Shown: piece by piece, positions 43,903-53,065 of the stretch
How positions within the stretch are numbered: position 1 is the first letter of the stretch
Layout of the letters: each line of letters opens with the position of its first letter
Assembly: GCA_900320545.1 (NCBI GenBank)
Contig: ONSU01000004.1
Location: forward strand, 123,926 to 187,925
Length of the DNA: 64,000 bases
From: an uncultured Bacteroidales bacterium
GTDB lineage: Bacteria; Bacteroidota; Bacteroidia; Bacteroidales; UBA932
Direction: 5' to 3'
Notes under the pieces: model-generated
Database searches by the model: none
The model's input: the letters and a program-made list of their open reading frames with translations, nothing else
What the model was told of the DNA's origin: nothing
Program-made: the position numbers and the translations under genes

Positions 43903-45528
43903 ATGAAAACAAAGTTTTATGCCGCACTGACGGCGCTCGCCGCGGCGCTCTGCCTTTTCCAGGCCTGCGACGACAAAAAGAATCCCGGAGAGGACCCTTC
44001 CATCCAGGTTACCCCCGAGTCCATCGAGGCCTCCTGGGAGGGGAACATCACCGAAATCACCGTTACCGCGAACTGCCCGTGGACACTTTCCAAGACGGAC
44101 GGAAACGGCACCGCCGTGGACTGGGTCAAATGCGACCGCTCCTCCGGCAAAGGCGACCAGAAATTCAATGTCAAGATCGAACAGAACCCGACCGGCGAAG
44201 CGCGCAGCGCCACGGTCACCGTCTTTTCGGGTGACGTGAAGGCGTTCATCGACGTGCAGCAGGAGGCCAATCCCGACCCGACGCCCGGCCCAGGCCCCGA
44301 TCCCGGTCCGCAGTATCTCGAGCTTTCCTTCGACTTCACGGTTCCCGGCCTTGGATGGCCCACATCCAACGACGACAGCTGGGCTACCCTGAAGAACTGC
44401 GATTCGGGCTGCGCCACCGATAACGACGGCACGGCGACGTCCAATTCCCACAGAAGGGCACAGGTCACCTACACCCTGGACGGCAAGGATTATGACTTTA
44501 CCTTCGCCGATCCGAACGGCGCAGAAAAGCACAACATCCGCCTGGATCCCGAGAACAAGGGTGTCTACAGCGGTACGCTCCGCTACTTCGGCCTCCCGGC
44601 CATCGAAGGCAAGAAGATCGTCAAGATCGAGATGGTGCAGAATGCAAGCACCAAGACGTCGGCGACGTTCTTCCGCAATGTGGGCGTGACTGCGTGGGTA
44701 TACCACAAAGATGTCGCTATTACCGATATCCAATATGTATCCGGCGGCGAGGTCCAGAACCAGAACACCAACGGCGAAACCTATACCTACGAACTCTCGG
44801 GCACCTATCCCAACCGGGTGTACTGGATCAACTCCCCCACCAACGCCAGCATCATCAAGTCGCTGAAACTCTACTACGCCGATGCGGACGGCTCCGAGGT
44901 TGCCCCCGGGCCGGAACCGGCGGATCCGACACCGACTCCCGGACCGGACGATCCGGGCGAGGACCCGACCCCGGTCGAGCCCACGCTGGAATTGGAATTC
45001 AGCTTCACCGGAACGCCCTTCGAGGGCTGGCCGACCGCTGCGAAATACACGCATGTGGACGGAGGAGTCGAGTGTACCTATCCGCTGAACGGCACCAATT
45101 ATATCTTCGTGCCGGCCGACTGCGACGGTGCGTCCGCGGGGCAGGCATTCTGGATGCCGCCTGTGGAGGCGAGCGAGGAGAACCCCACCGCCAAGCCGGG
45201 CTACTTCGCCCTCAACGCGCAGTACCGTTATCTCGGCCTGCCTAAGATCGAGGGGTATGCCCTGTGCAGGGTGATCTGCCACAATGTCTATCTCTCGACG
45301 ACGGCTCCCAAGATCGGTGTCACCACCCTCATCAACGGCTCCGCGGCGCATCCTTCCAACGACGCTTATGTCAAGGGCGGCGAGCTCCAGACCTGGGATG
45401 CCAACGGCGGCGGAACCTATACCTACAACCTCCTCGAGACGGCGGCCAATACCCGGTACTATCTCTATGCCTATGCCAAGGCGGGCATTGACACGATCAA
45501 ACTCGGTTACTATCAGCCGAAACAGTAA
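43903..45528 (+). CDS. BACON-domain lipoprotein with two copies of a carbohydrate-binding-like module
   Basis: The 541-residue lipoprotein (LCLFQAC) has a BACON domain (about 30-125; ITVTANCPWTLS, SATVTVFSGD) followed by two related modules of about 170 residues (about 145-335 and 365-541), joined by Pro/Asp/Gly-rich linkers (PTPTPGPDDPGEDP). The modules share LELSFDF/LELEFSF, GWPT, RYFGLPAIEGK/RYLGLPKIEG and a late TYTYEL/TYTYNL strand, so they are an internal duplication. In susCD loci a lipoprotein here is usually a surface glycan-binding protein (SGBP). The stop overlaps the next start as TAATG. Confidence 0.78.
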   Translation: MKTKFYAALTALAAALCLFQACDDKKNPGEDPSIQVTPESIEASWEGNITEITVTANCPWTLSKTDGNGTAVDWVKCDRSSGKGDQKFNVKIEQNPTGEARSATVTVFSGDVKAFIDVQQEANPDPTPGPGPDPGPQYLELSFDFTVPGLGWPTSNDDSWATLKNCDSGCATDNDGTATSNSHRRAQVTYTLDGKDYDFTFADPNGAEKHNIRLDPENKGVYSGTLRYFGLPAIEGKKIVKIEMVQNASTKTSATFFRNVGVTAWVYHKDVAITDIQYVSGGEVQNQNTNGETYTYELSGTYPNRVYWINSPTNASIIKSLKLYYADADGSEVAPGPEPADPTPTPGPDDPGEDPTPVEPTLELEFSFTGTPFEGWPTAAKYTHVDGGVECTYPLNGTNYIFVPADCDGASAGQAFWMPPVEASEENPTAKPGYFALNAQYRYLGLPKIEGYALCRVICHNVYLSTTAPKIGVTTLINGSAAHPSNDAYVKGGELQTWDANGGGTYTYNLLETAANTRYYLYAYAKAGIDTIKLGYYQPKQ

Positions 45529-46712
45529 TGCGCCGGTTGGGGAATATACTGCTCGTTCTTCTGGCGGGAGCCCTCCTTTTCGGCTCCTGCCGGGAGAAGG
45601 AGACCGTCCGGGAAGAACTCTCCGTCAACCCGACCTCCATCGAGGCCGGGGCGGCGCTGAAGAGTTATAAGATTACCGTGCAGTCCAATACAACATGGAC
45701 CGTCACGGTGGAGGGAAGCGCCAGCTGGCTTTCACTCGACCGCGCTTCCGGCCGGGAAGATGCGACCGTTACCGTACGGGTCCTCGAGAACAAGTATCAG
45801 GACCCGAGGGGAGCGACCGTCCTCTTCAAGACGGCCCGGGGCACGGAAGCCCGCGTGACACTGACCCAGGAGGGCAAGGAAGGCGGCGGCGAGGCACCGG
45901 AGGAGAATGTCCTCCGTCTCGGCACCTACAACCTCCGGATGAGCAACCTCGACAAGGAAGGCGACAATGCCTGGAGTCTCCGGAAAGACCGGTTGAAACA
46001 GTCGCTCATCGCCTGCGATTTCGACGTGTTCGGTATCCAGGAAGTCAGTTCCGAGACGCAGACGTGGCTCAACGCCGAGTTGAAAGACTATTATACTTTC
46101 CGGTATTTCAGCCCCTACGCCCAGAACGGAACGGGCGACAGGGCGCAGGGCATCGGCTACCGCAAAGACGCTTTCACCCTCTCCGACTGGCACTTCTTCT
46201 GGGCCTGGAGCACCCCAGACACGATGGGGAATAATGACACCGGCGACCAGGGCACCTTCAAGCGGGGCGGATGCTGCTGCATCCTTACCCACAAAGCGAC
46301 CGGCATCAAGTTATTCTTTATGAATAACCACGGATGCCTCAACGCCGCGAGCAACAAGCAGAACGCCCACGTCTATGTCGAGCAGGAGCCGCGCTTCAAC
46401 CCCGACGGGCTTCCGTCCTTCTTCGTGGGGGATATGAACCTCCGCGAATCGACTGAAGCCGGATCGCCCTATATGACTTTCACGGCCTATTGGACGGATC
46501 CCTATAAGGTCCTCTCCGCCACGGAGCGGACCGGCTGCGCGGGCAGTTACAACGGCTTCGCCAACCCTACGGGGAAATCCAGGATCGACTATGTATTCTA
46601 CCGCGGCGAGGGCATTACGCCCAAGTTGTACCATTGCGACAACACGCTCTATGGCGGCCTCTACGCCTCCGACCATTTCCCGGTCTGGGTGGAATATGCA
46701 ATTGAGAAATAA
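45528..46712 (+). CDS. BACON plus EEP-fold hydrolase lipoprotein
   Basis: The 394-residue lipoprotein (LLFGSC) has a BACON domain (about 28-115; NTTWTVTVEGSASWLSL) and an endonuclease/exonuclease/phosphatase domain (about 125-394). The catalytic set is present: Asn of GTYNLRM, Glu of GIQEV, His of NNHGC, Asp/Asn of VGDMNLR, SRIDYVF and SDHFPV. The best guess is a cell-surface phosphodiesterase or phosphatase. The first locus of the window also ends in an EEP lipoprotein, with an NHL instead of a BACON partner. One base of overlap with the upstream gene indicates coupling. Confidence 0.83.
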   Translation: MRRLGNILLVLLAGALLFGSCREKETVREELSVNPTSIEAGAALKSYKITVQSNTTWTVTVEGSASWLSLDRASGREDATVTVRVLENKYQDPRGATVLFKTARGTEARVTLTQEGKEGGGEAPEENVLRLGTYNLRMSNLDKEGDNAWSLRKDRLKQSLIACDFDVFGIQEVSSETQTWLNAELKDYYTFRYFSPYAQNGTGDRAQGIGYRKDAFTLSDWHFFWAWSTPDTMGNNDTGDQGTFKRGGCCCILTHKATGIKLFFMNNHGCLNAASNKQNAHVYVEQEPRFNPDGLPSFFVGDMNLRESTEAGSPYMTFTAYWTDPYKVLSATERTGCAGSYNGFANPTGKSRIDYVFYRGEGITPKLYHCDNTLYGGLYASDHFPVWVEYAIEK

Positions 46713-46722
46713 AAGGCGGAAA

Positions 46723-48858
46723 ATGAAGATCAGAAGATATTTAATCCTGCTGCTTGCGGGGCTTGCGGCCGCCTGCGGGGTGGAGACGGACCGGATCGAA
46801 ACCCTTCCTGAAAGCGCCGCGGCCCTGTCCAACGACAAGGTTGCGGTCGCGGTCGGGGCGGACGGATCGCTGGTTTCGCTCCGGAATGTGGTGACCGGGC
46901 AGGATTATGCGGGAGGCGCGCTGCTCTGGCGGATGTATTACGATGCACCGGAGGAGAAGGAAATCCAGATCCTCGGCTCGGAGCAGCGGCCGGCGGTCAC
47001 GCAGGAGGGGAATGTCATTACTCTGCAGTACGATTCCCTGACGGTACGCGGCAAGGCCCTGGATATGCAGGTGGTGCTGACGCTTACCCTGGAGGAAGAC
47101 AAGGTGCGTTTCGGATCCGTTCTGACGAACAACGAGCCGCATACCGTCATCCGGGAACTGCACTATCCGCTCGTGCATGGGGCGAATCTGCCGGCGGACC
47201 ATCAACTGTTTACGGCGGAGGCCGGCGGCAAGCGCTTCTCAAATCCGCAGGCCGTCCTCGCCAAGACCCAGGACTCCCCTTACAAGCGCCCCGAGCAGCT
47301 TTTCCGCCAGCGGGATGTCAAGTACGGCGCCAAGGTCTTTATGAACTGCTTCGCCCTGTTGGGCGAAGAGCAGGGCCTGTATTTCGGTTCCCACGACGAG
47401 ACCTTCCAGGACACCTGGCACGGACTCCGGGCCTATCGCTCGGAAGGCGGCGCTTATGACTGCCTGGAATTCGGCCTGTTCAAATATCCCCACTGCTTCT
47501 GCGGCGAATCGTGGTCCTGCGACGCCAATGTCGTGGCCCCTTACACCGGCACCTGGCACGTCGCCTCGCGCATCTACCGCGCCTGGGCGGACACCTGGTG
47601 GGATCAGCGGGAGACGCCCCGGTGGGTCCGGGAGATGCCGTCCTGGCAGCGGGTGATTTTCAAGCACCAGTACGGAGAATACCTCTTCAGGTATCCCGAC
47701 ATGAACGGGGTCGTGGACGAAGCGGGACAGAGCGTCGGATGCAACGCCCTTTTCCTCTTCGGCTGGTGGGCCGAGGGAATGGACCACGGCAATCCGGACT
47801 ATTCACCGGACGAATCCCAGGGCGGAGACGCCGCACTCAAAGAGGAAATCGCCCGGTATCAGGCAAACGGCAACCATCTTCTGCTCTATTATAACGGCAA
47901 GCTCATCGACCGCGAGAGCCGTTTCTACCGCAGCGGAACGGGCCCGAAGGTCTGCCGGCACGACAACACCGGATCGGAGATCCTGGAGCGGTATAAATTC
48001 ACCGGCCAGGGCACCTGGCTCGGGGAATACGACCAGCGCACCTTCGCCATCGCGACGATGATGGATCCCACTTGGAACCAGGTCCTCTGCGACCTGCAGG
48101 ACCGAGCCTTCGAACTCGGTGCCCACAGTGTCTTTTTCGACCAGCTGGGCTATGTCGAGCGCGAAAGCACCAATTGGGACACGTCCCGGGAATATCCCGT
48201 ACCGGATGTCTACGGCATCCGGAAACGGGCGGAATGCCTCAGGATGCTCCGCGACCGCTATGCGGAGAAAGCACCGGACTTCGCCCTCGGAGCCGAGGGT
48301 ACGGTGGACGCCCTCGCCCAGTACTGCGACTATACGCACGGCTATCCGGCCAATGACGGACCGGAACGCTGGCTGAACTTCTTCCGGTACACTTTCCCCG
48401 AACTCGTCTTCACCGACCGCGGTCTCCGCGACGACGTGGACGTGCCCCGCCACGTCAACAACACCGTCCTGGACGGCCAGCGCAACGACATCGAGATCTT
48501 CCGCGCCCGCGGCATCATCTCGGAAACGCCCGTGTATCAGGCCTATCTCGCCGAAGTCAACGCCATCAAGACAAAATATAAGGACTGCCTCCTGCTGGGC
48601 CGTTATAACGACACACTCGGATTCTCCTGCACGGACGAAGCCCTGGACGCCCGCTCCTTCGTCAGCGAAGACGGATCGGAAATGGCCGTTGTCGTGGCGC
48701 ACCAGAATCCCGCGGACACCCGCCGGCACCGCACCCGGATAGAAGTGCCGGGATTCCGCTTCGCGGAGGGTTCCGCCACCGGCGGCGGCCGGATTTCCGG
48801 CCCCCGTGTGGACCTCGGACAGTACGACATGGCCGTCCTGCTGTTCAAGAAAGAATAG
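46723..48858 (+). CDS. Large secreted putative glycoside hydrolase (DUF6259-like)
   Basis: The 711-residue lipoprotein (LLAGLAAAC) has an N-terminal beta-sandwich (about 35-290; VAVGADGSLVSLRNVVTGQDY) and a central region like a TIM barrel with acidic loops (HSVFFDQLGYVE, ALGAEGTVDALAQYCDYTHG). A C-terminal beta domain ends in DMAVLLFKK. The overall plan resembles uncharacterised DUF6259 proteins related to alpha-glycosidase barrels. Candidate catalytic acids are the Asp of FFDQLG and the Glu of GAEGT, but this is a guess. It is the likely glycan-cleaving enzyme of the second utilisation locus. Confidence 0.65.
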   Translation: MKIRRYLILLLAGLAAACGVETDRIETLPESAAALSNDKVAVAVGADGSLVSLRNVVTGQDYAGGALLWRMYYDAPEEKEIQILGSEQRPAVTQEGNVITLQYDSLTVRGKALDMQVVLTLTLEEDKVRFGSVLTNNEPHTVIRELHYPLVHGANLPADHQLFTAEAGGKRFSNPQAVLAKTQDSPYKRPEQLFRQRDVKYGAKVFMNCFALLGEEQGLYFGSHDETFQDTWHGLRAYRSEGGAYDCLEFGLFKYPHCFCGESWSCDANVVAPYTGTWHVASRIYRAWADTWWDQRETPRWVREMPSWQRVIFKHQYGEYLFRYPDMNGVVDEAGQSVGCNALFLFGWWAEGMDHGNPDYSPDESQGGDAALKEEIARYQANGNHLLLYYNGKLIDRESRFYRSGTGPKVCRHDNTGSEILERYKFTGQGTWLGEYDQRTFAIATMMDPTWNQVLCDLQDRAFELGAHSVFFDQLGYVERESTNWDTSREYPVPDVYGIRKRAECLRMLRDRYAEKAPDFALGAEGTVDALAQYCDYTHGYPANDGPERWLNFFRYTFPELVFTDRGLRDDVDVPRHVNNTVLDGQRNDIEIFRARGIISETPVYQAYLAEVNAIKTKYKDCLLLGRYNDTLGFSCTDEALDARSFVSEDGSEMAVVVAHQNPADTRRHRTRIEVPGFRFAEGSATGGGRISGPRVDLGQYDMAVLLFKKE

Positions 48859-48891
48859 GACGAGGGGGCCGCTCATTTCAAAAAATTTGCT

Positions 48892-48899
48892 TACCTTTG
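48892..48899 (+). promoter_or_regulatory. Possible -7 box before the small barrel gene
   Basis: TACCTTTG fits TAnnTTTG, 14 nt before the ATG at 48914. It may start a sub-operon 48914-51580 within the larger locus. Confidence 0.45.
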
Positions 48900-48913
48900 G
48901 GAAATTGACTGAA

Positions 48914-49528
48914 ATGAGACACGCCGTGCCGAGAATACCTCTGATCCTGCTGGGTTTGCTATTGCCGCTGGTAGTGACCGCACAGGGTAGCGATACGCCC
49001 CACCAGGTCCGCCTGGGCTGGGGCGATATGCTTTTCGAGACGATGGCCTTCCATCCCGGGACGTCCCCGGACGGGCTGCGTTCGCACGACTTCGGTTACA
49101 CCGGACACATTTTCGCGGAATACCGCTACCAGTTCACCAAGGTGGTCGGTTTCGGCGGCAAGGCCGATTTCGAGAGCATCTTCTGGAAGGAAACCCCGTG
49201 CGACTGGCACTGGAACCCGACCGGGGAGACCGTTCCCGTCCGGAACTACAACCTCTGCATCATCCCGACCGTGCAGTTCACCTATTTCCGGAAGGAATGG
49301 GTGGAGCTCTATGCCGCCGTCGGGGCCGGCGCGCTCATCGCCTTCGACAACGCCCGCAAGGTCGAGGCCGCCCCCGCCCTGGATCTCACCCTGCTCGGCA
49401 TCTGGATGGGGAAAGACCACTGGGGGGCCACGCTGGAGATCGGCGGGCTGAATGCGCTGACGAACCCCCACAGGATCTATATGCTGGGGTCGAAGATGGC
49501 CTCCGTCAGTGTCACTTACAGATGGTAG
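48914..49528 (+). CDS. Small predicted outer-membrane protein
   Basis: The 204-residue protein has a Sec signal (VVTAQ). Alternating amphipathic strands (FAEYRYQFTKVVGFGGKADF; WVELYAAVGAGALIAFD) end in SVSVTYRW, a terminal aromatic typical of barrels. No catalytic motif is seen. The next gene starts 4 nt after its stop. Confidence 0.7.
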   Translation: MRHAVPRIPLILLGLLLPLVVTAQGSDTPHQVRLGWGDMLFETMAFHPGTSPDGLRSHDFGYTGHIFAEYRYQFTKVVGFGGKADFESIFWKETPCDWHWNPTGETVPVRNYNLCIIPTVQFTYFRKEWVELYAAVGAGALIAFDNARKVEAAPALDLTLLGIWMGKDHWGATLEIGGLNALTNPHRIYMLGSKMASVSVTYRW

Positions 49529-49532
49529 TCCT

Positions 49533-50759
49533 ATGAGAAAAACAAGATTCGCCCTGCTCCTGCTGCTGTGCCTTTGCGCCTGCCGGCATCCCGAAGTGGA
49601 GTTGATGGATTTCTCCACCTTCGAGGTTATCTCCGTCCGGAAATCCAGCGTCGTCGACCGGAACGGCAACCTCAACCCGGAAGTGATGGTCATGGAAGAG
49701 CCCAACCTGTCGGACGATCCCGACACCAAGGTCGCCCGGACCAGCGTCCAGACGATGTTCCAGAGCATGCTGGGCACCATCCACCACAAGGACCTTCTCC
49801 ACATCGCCGGCATTTTCCAGGGGCACGACATCGACAATTCCCCGCTCAAGCAGTCCGGCAAACTGATCATTCCGGCGGAGGGGAAGATCAAGAACCTCAT
49901 CCTCGTCAGCCACTACACCATCGGCGCCAAATTCGAGAGCCCTTCCGAGACCTTCCCGCTGGAGGCCCTCCTGGCGGCGAAGGGCTATGCGATGGTCATT
50001 GCCGACTACATCGGATTCGGCATCACCTCCAACCGCGTCCATCCGTATATGCACACCGAGAGCACCGCCCGCAGCGTCGTGGACATGGCGCTGGCCGTCA
50101 AGCCCTATCTGGAGCATATCGGCCGTGCGCCCGAGAGCGAGGAAGTCATCCTCTTCGGCTATTCCCAGGGCGGGTCCACCACCCTGGCCGTGATGGATCT
50201 GCTGCAGGACGAGTACGCCGACGAATTCCCCATCCGGAAGGTCTATGCGGGCGGAGGGCCCCACGACCTGGCCGCGACCTACGACAAAGCGATGGAGCTG
50301 AACATTACCGGTATCCCCTGCGCCATCCCGATGATCGTCCAGGGCGTCGACATCGGCGAAAATCTCGCGCTGGAGATGAGCGATTTCTTCAAGCCCCGGC
50401 TGCTGGACCATTACGACGAATGGATCAACTCCAAGGCCTTCACGGTCCACGAAATCAACAAGCTGATCGATACGCGGGACCTCCGGGACATCATGACGGA
50501 AGAAGGCCGCGACAAGACCAATCCCAAGACCGCCATCCTGTATCAGGCCCTGCTCGCCAATTCGGTGCTGAACTTCCAGCCGAGGGCTCCGATCTTCCTC
50601 TTCCACAGCCGCGACGACGAGACGGTGCCGTTCATCAACGCACTCCGGGCCGAGGAGCTCTTCAAGACTTACGACCTCCGGCTGGATTTCGGTAATTACG
50701 GCCCCCACGCAGTGGCCTGCGTCCGCTTTATCTTCACCGTATACAAAGACCTGCCATGA
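49533..50759 (+). CDS. Secreted alpha/beta-hydrolase (lipase/esterase-like) lipoprotein
   Basis: The 408-residue lipoprotein (LLCLCAC) has an alpha/beta-hydrolase fold. The nucleophile elbow is FGYSQGG (S211), the acid is in HSRDDETVP (D361 or D362) and the base is His392 in GPHAVACV. ADYIGFGIT forms the oxyanion-side region. The closest type known to me is the secretory-lipase family, acting on esters of fatty or acetyl groups; an acetyl-ester role on glycans would suit the locus. The start at 49533 (MRKTRF) is preferred because an upstream ATG at 49509 lies inside the previous gene and lacks a signal. The stop overlaps the next ATG (ATGA). Confidence 0.82.
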   Translation: MRKTRFALLLLLCLCACRHPEVELMDFSTFEVISVRKSSVVDRNGNLNPEVMVMEEPNLSDDPDTKVARTSVQTMFQSMLGTIHHKDLLHIAGIFQGHDIDNSPLKQSGKLIIPAEGKIKNLILVSHYTIGAKFESPSETFPLEALLAAKGYAMVIADYIGFGITSNRVHPYMHTESTARSVVDMALAVKPYLEHIGRAPESEEVILFGYSQGGSTTLAVMDLLQDEYADEFPIRKVYAGGGPHDLAATYDKAMELNITGIPCAIPMIVQGVDIGENLALEMSDFFKPRLLDHYDEWINSKAFTVHEINKLIDTRDLRDIMTEEGRDKTNPKTAILYQALLANSVLNFQPRAPIFLFHSRDDETVPFINALRAEELFKTYDLRLDFGNYGPHAVACVRFIFTVYKDLP

Positions 50760-51580
50760 GACGAATCCTTCTCATCATTGCGGCCCTCTGCGCCGCCCTG
50801 CTCCCCTTTGCCTGCACGCCGGCGGACATCGTGGTGAAACGGGAAGTCGACATGACGCTCAAGATCGAAAAAGTCGGCGGATCCAAGGTGGAGTTTTCCG
50901 TCCGGACATCCAACGAGGACGCCTGGTACACCTACTGTCTCATTTCGGAATCGGATCCGAGCTTCAGTCTCTCCGACGAAGAGGCGGCCCGGGGATACAT
51001 CCGGTATCTGGAGGAAATCCGGGAAACCGGGGGTAAGGAAATGGCGGATTTCCCCAGGGAACCGGAAGGCCGTTTCGAGGACTTCGCCTTCTACCGGGGC
51101 AGCCGGAAACTCAAGGTTCCCTTCCTCGCGGACGATACGGACTACCGGCTCGTCCTGTTCCAGGTCAACCCCAGGACCCACGAACTCATCGGGAAGGGAC
51201 ACAGCGAGACCTTCCATACTCCGGATGTCGTCCTCAAGCCGATGAGTTTCGACTTCGGCACCGATAAGAACGTCCTCATCATCACGCCTTCCGACCTCGA
51301 CCGCACCTATATCTGGGGCATCCTGCGGTACGACCAGATGTTCGACGACTATGCCGGGCCCTTCTTTTACCTGTACACCCTGATCGACATGTATGAAGAC
51401 TACGGCTTCGCCGAGCCGATGCTCTCCAGGGGCGTCGTCTCGATTCCAATCGAGGAGGGCTCGCTGAGGGAAGGCGAGACCTACTGCATCGCCGCCATCG
51501 GATACGAAGGCGGAGAGATCAATTCAGAGGAAAGTTTCTGGTATTTTATTCCCGACGACGGGACCATCCACGGGATCTGA
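50756..51580 (+). CDS. Uncharacterised lipoprotein
   Basis: The 274-residue lipoprotein (LLPFAC) has beta-rich content (VDMTLKIEKVGGSKVEFSV at about 28-46; TDYRLVLFQVNP). It may contain two fibronectin-III-like or Ig-like sandwiches. No known motif was recognised. It is coupled by ATGA to the alpha/beta hydrolase and is the last plus-strand gene of this block. Its stop is only 4 nt from the stop of the converging nucleoside-hydrolase-like gene, with no room for a terminator. Confidence 0.6.
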   Translation: MRRILLIIAALCAALLPFACTPADIVVKREVDMTLKIEKVGGSKVEFSVRTSNEDAWYTYCLISESDPSFSLSDEEAARGYIRYLEEIRETGGKEMADFPREPEGRFEDFAFYRGSRKLKVPFLADDTDYRLVLFQVNPRTHELIGKGHSETFHTPDVVLKPMSFDFGTDKNVLIITPSDLDRTYIWGILRYDQMFDDYAGPFFYLYTLIDMYEDYGFAEPMLSRGVVSIPIEEGSLREGETYCIAAIGYEGGEINSEESFWYFIPDDGTIHGI

Positions 51581-51584
51581 GCCC

Positions 51585-52949
51585 CTAATGCTGGATCGCC
51601 ATCAGGCGGATATATTTGAGAACCGTCTCGCACCAGACCTTGTCGCCGGGGTACTGGTAGCGGCAGTTGCCTTTCGGATCGGGGGTGAAGAGGGTCTCTC
51701 CGTTGCGGGTGAGCGTGACGAATCCGCGCGGGGAGAGTTTGTAGAAGTCATCCCCTTCCACGGCGTTGATGACCGCCTGCGGATCCCACATCTTCTGGCC
51801 GGTGTCGCAGTTGAGGAACTGATAGGTCCATTTGATGGGATGGAGGTCGGTCCAGTCGAGGTCTGAGATCACCAGTTCGGGACGGTAGTCGAGCGGATCG
51901 CCGACTTCACCCGGAGAGAAGACCACGTCCACTTCCCTGGGGAGCAGCGCGAAGAACTTGAGCGAGAAATCGATGGCCTGCTTGAAGTTGTAGTCGGGCT
52001 CGACGGCGTCGCCGAACACGCCGCCCATCGCATAGATTTCCTTCACCTTCCTGCGCACCAGTTCCACGCCGTTCAGGGGAGAATACTCGTCCGGACCGGA
52101 CTGCAGGAGCCGGGCGAGGGTGGTGACGAGGCCGATGGAGGCGATGGTCACGCTGCGGTCGGGCTGCCCGGCGAGGAGCTTGCGGTACAGCTTGTAGCCC
52201 TCCATATAGGTCCCGTCGTCACCGACGGTGCGCTTGAACATCGGGACGCCCTCGGTCGAACGGGCATAGGGAAGGTTGTGATAGGTGATCCACACGTGGG
52301 TCTCCTTCTGGCCGTCGGTTTCCAGGCCGATGGGAATGTCGGGGTGGCCGTAAAAATTGTTCATCACGTCCACGATGTCGGCATTGGCGCGGCCCATCCG
52401 GTCGACGATGACTCCGAGGAGGTCGCAACGGCCCATATCCATATAGCGGTACAGCATCATCAGGGCGAAGAGGTCGTCGGTCGAACTGCCCATGTCGCAG
52501 TCGAGGATGATCCGGACGTCCTTCTGCTCGTAGTTGCTCCGGATGTTGATGCCCTTGCTGAAGTTGTAGACCGTATGCTGATGGTTTTCCCGGGCGAACT
52601 TGAGCGCCGCGGCGAGGCTGTCCTCCGGGAAGATCCGGGAGCTGTCGAAATAATATTTGCCCTCTTCGGCATCATACCATCCGCCCACCATATTGTTGTG
52701 GGCGCGGGCGTGCTTGATAACGGCGGGGATGCTCTTCTTGTCGAAGTGGTTCTGGGTTTCCTTATAGGATACCGCGATACCTTTTGTCGGCTGGCGCAGC
52801 GAATCCAGGCTCACGGTGAAGCCCTCGGGATACATCTGCCCCATCGCCCAGATTACGCTGGCGAGTTCCTTGTCGGTGAGTTTCTGCTGAGAGAAAACCG
52901 GGAATGCGGCGAGCGTCGCAAAGCACAGAAGAGAAAGCAAACGTTTCAT
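51585..52949 (-). CDS. Secreted nucleoside-hydrolase-like protein with N-terminal extension
   Basis: The 454-residue protein has a Sec signal (AAFPVFSQQ). Residues about 20-135 are an extra domain. A nucleoside-hydrolase (IUNH) fold then starts with VRIILDCDMGSSTDD, a version of the Asp-rich calcium-binding motif (DxDxxxDD), and continues with DLLGVIVDRMGRANADIVD, TIASIGLVTTLARLL and a late Asp-rich loop (VISDLDWTDLHPIK). Classic members cleave the N-glycosidic bond of nucleosides; secreted Bacteroidota members may act on other ribosides or cleave surface sugars. The start at 52949 (MKRLLS) is chosen for its signal peptide. Confidence 0.75.
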   Translation of the reverse strand: MKRLLSLLCFATLAAFPVFSQQKLTDKELASVIWAMGQMYPEGFTVSLDSLRQPTKGIAVSYKETQNHFDKKSIPAVIKHARAHNNMVGGWYDAEEGKYYFDSSRIFPEDSLAAALKFARENHQHTVYNFSKGINIRSNYEQKDVRIILDCDMGSSTDDLFALMMLYRYMDMGRCDLLGVIVDRMGRANADIVDVMNNFYGHPDIPIGLETDGQKETHVWITYHNLPYARSTEGVPMFKRTVGDDGTYMEGYKLYRKLLAGQPDRSVTIASIGLVTTLARLLQSGPDEYSPLNGVELVRRKVKEIYAMGGVFGDAVEPDYNFKQAIDFSLKFFALLPREVDVVFSPGEVGDPLDYRPELVISDLDWTDLHPIKWTYQFLNCDTGQKMWDPQAVINAVEGDDFYKLSPRGFVTLTRNGETLFTPDPKGNCRYQYPGDKVWCETVLKYIRLMAIQH

Positions 52950-52978
52950 ATGCATAACAGTTGAATGGTTAATCCTTA

Positions 52979-52986
52979 CAAACTTA
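52979..52986 (-). promoter_or_regulatory. -7 box for the nucleoside-hydrolase-like gene
   Basis: TAAGTTTG on the minus strand fits TAnnTTTG, 29 nt before the ATG at 52949. No convincing -33 element. Confidence 0.5.
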
Positions 52987-53030
52987 CGCAAATTACCGGA
53001 AACATAAAATGATTTTCTATGAAAATAAAC

Positions 53031-53038
53031 TATATTTG
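53031..53038 (+). promoter_or_regulatory. -7 box for the lipoprotein pair 53066-55886
   Basis: TATATTTG fits TAnnTTTG, 27 nt before the ATG at 53066, inside the short divergent intergenic region. Confidence 0.6.
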
Positions 53039-53065
53039 CAAACACGCGTAAAGAAACAGACGATC

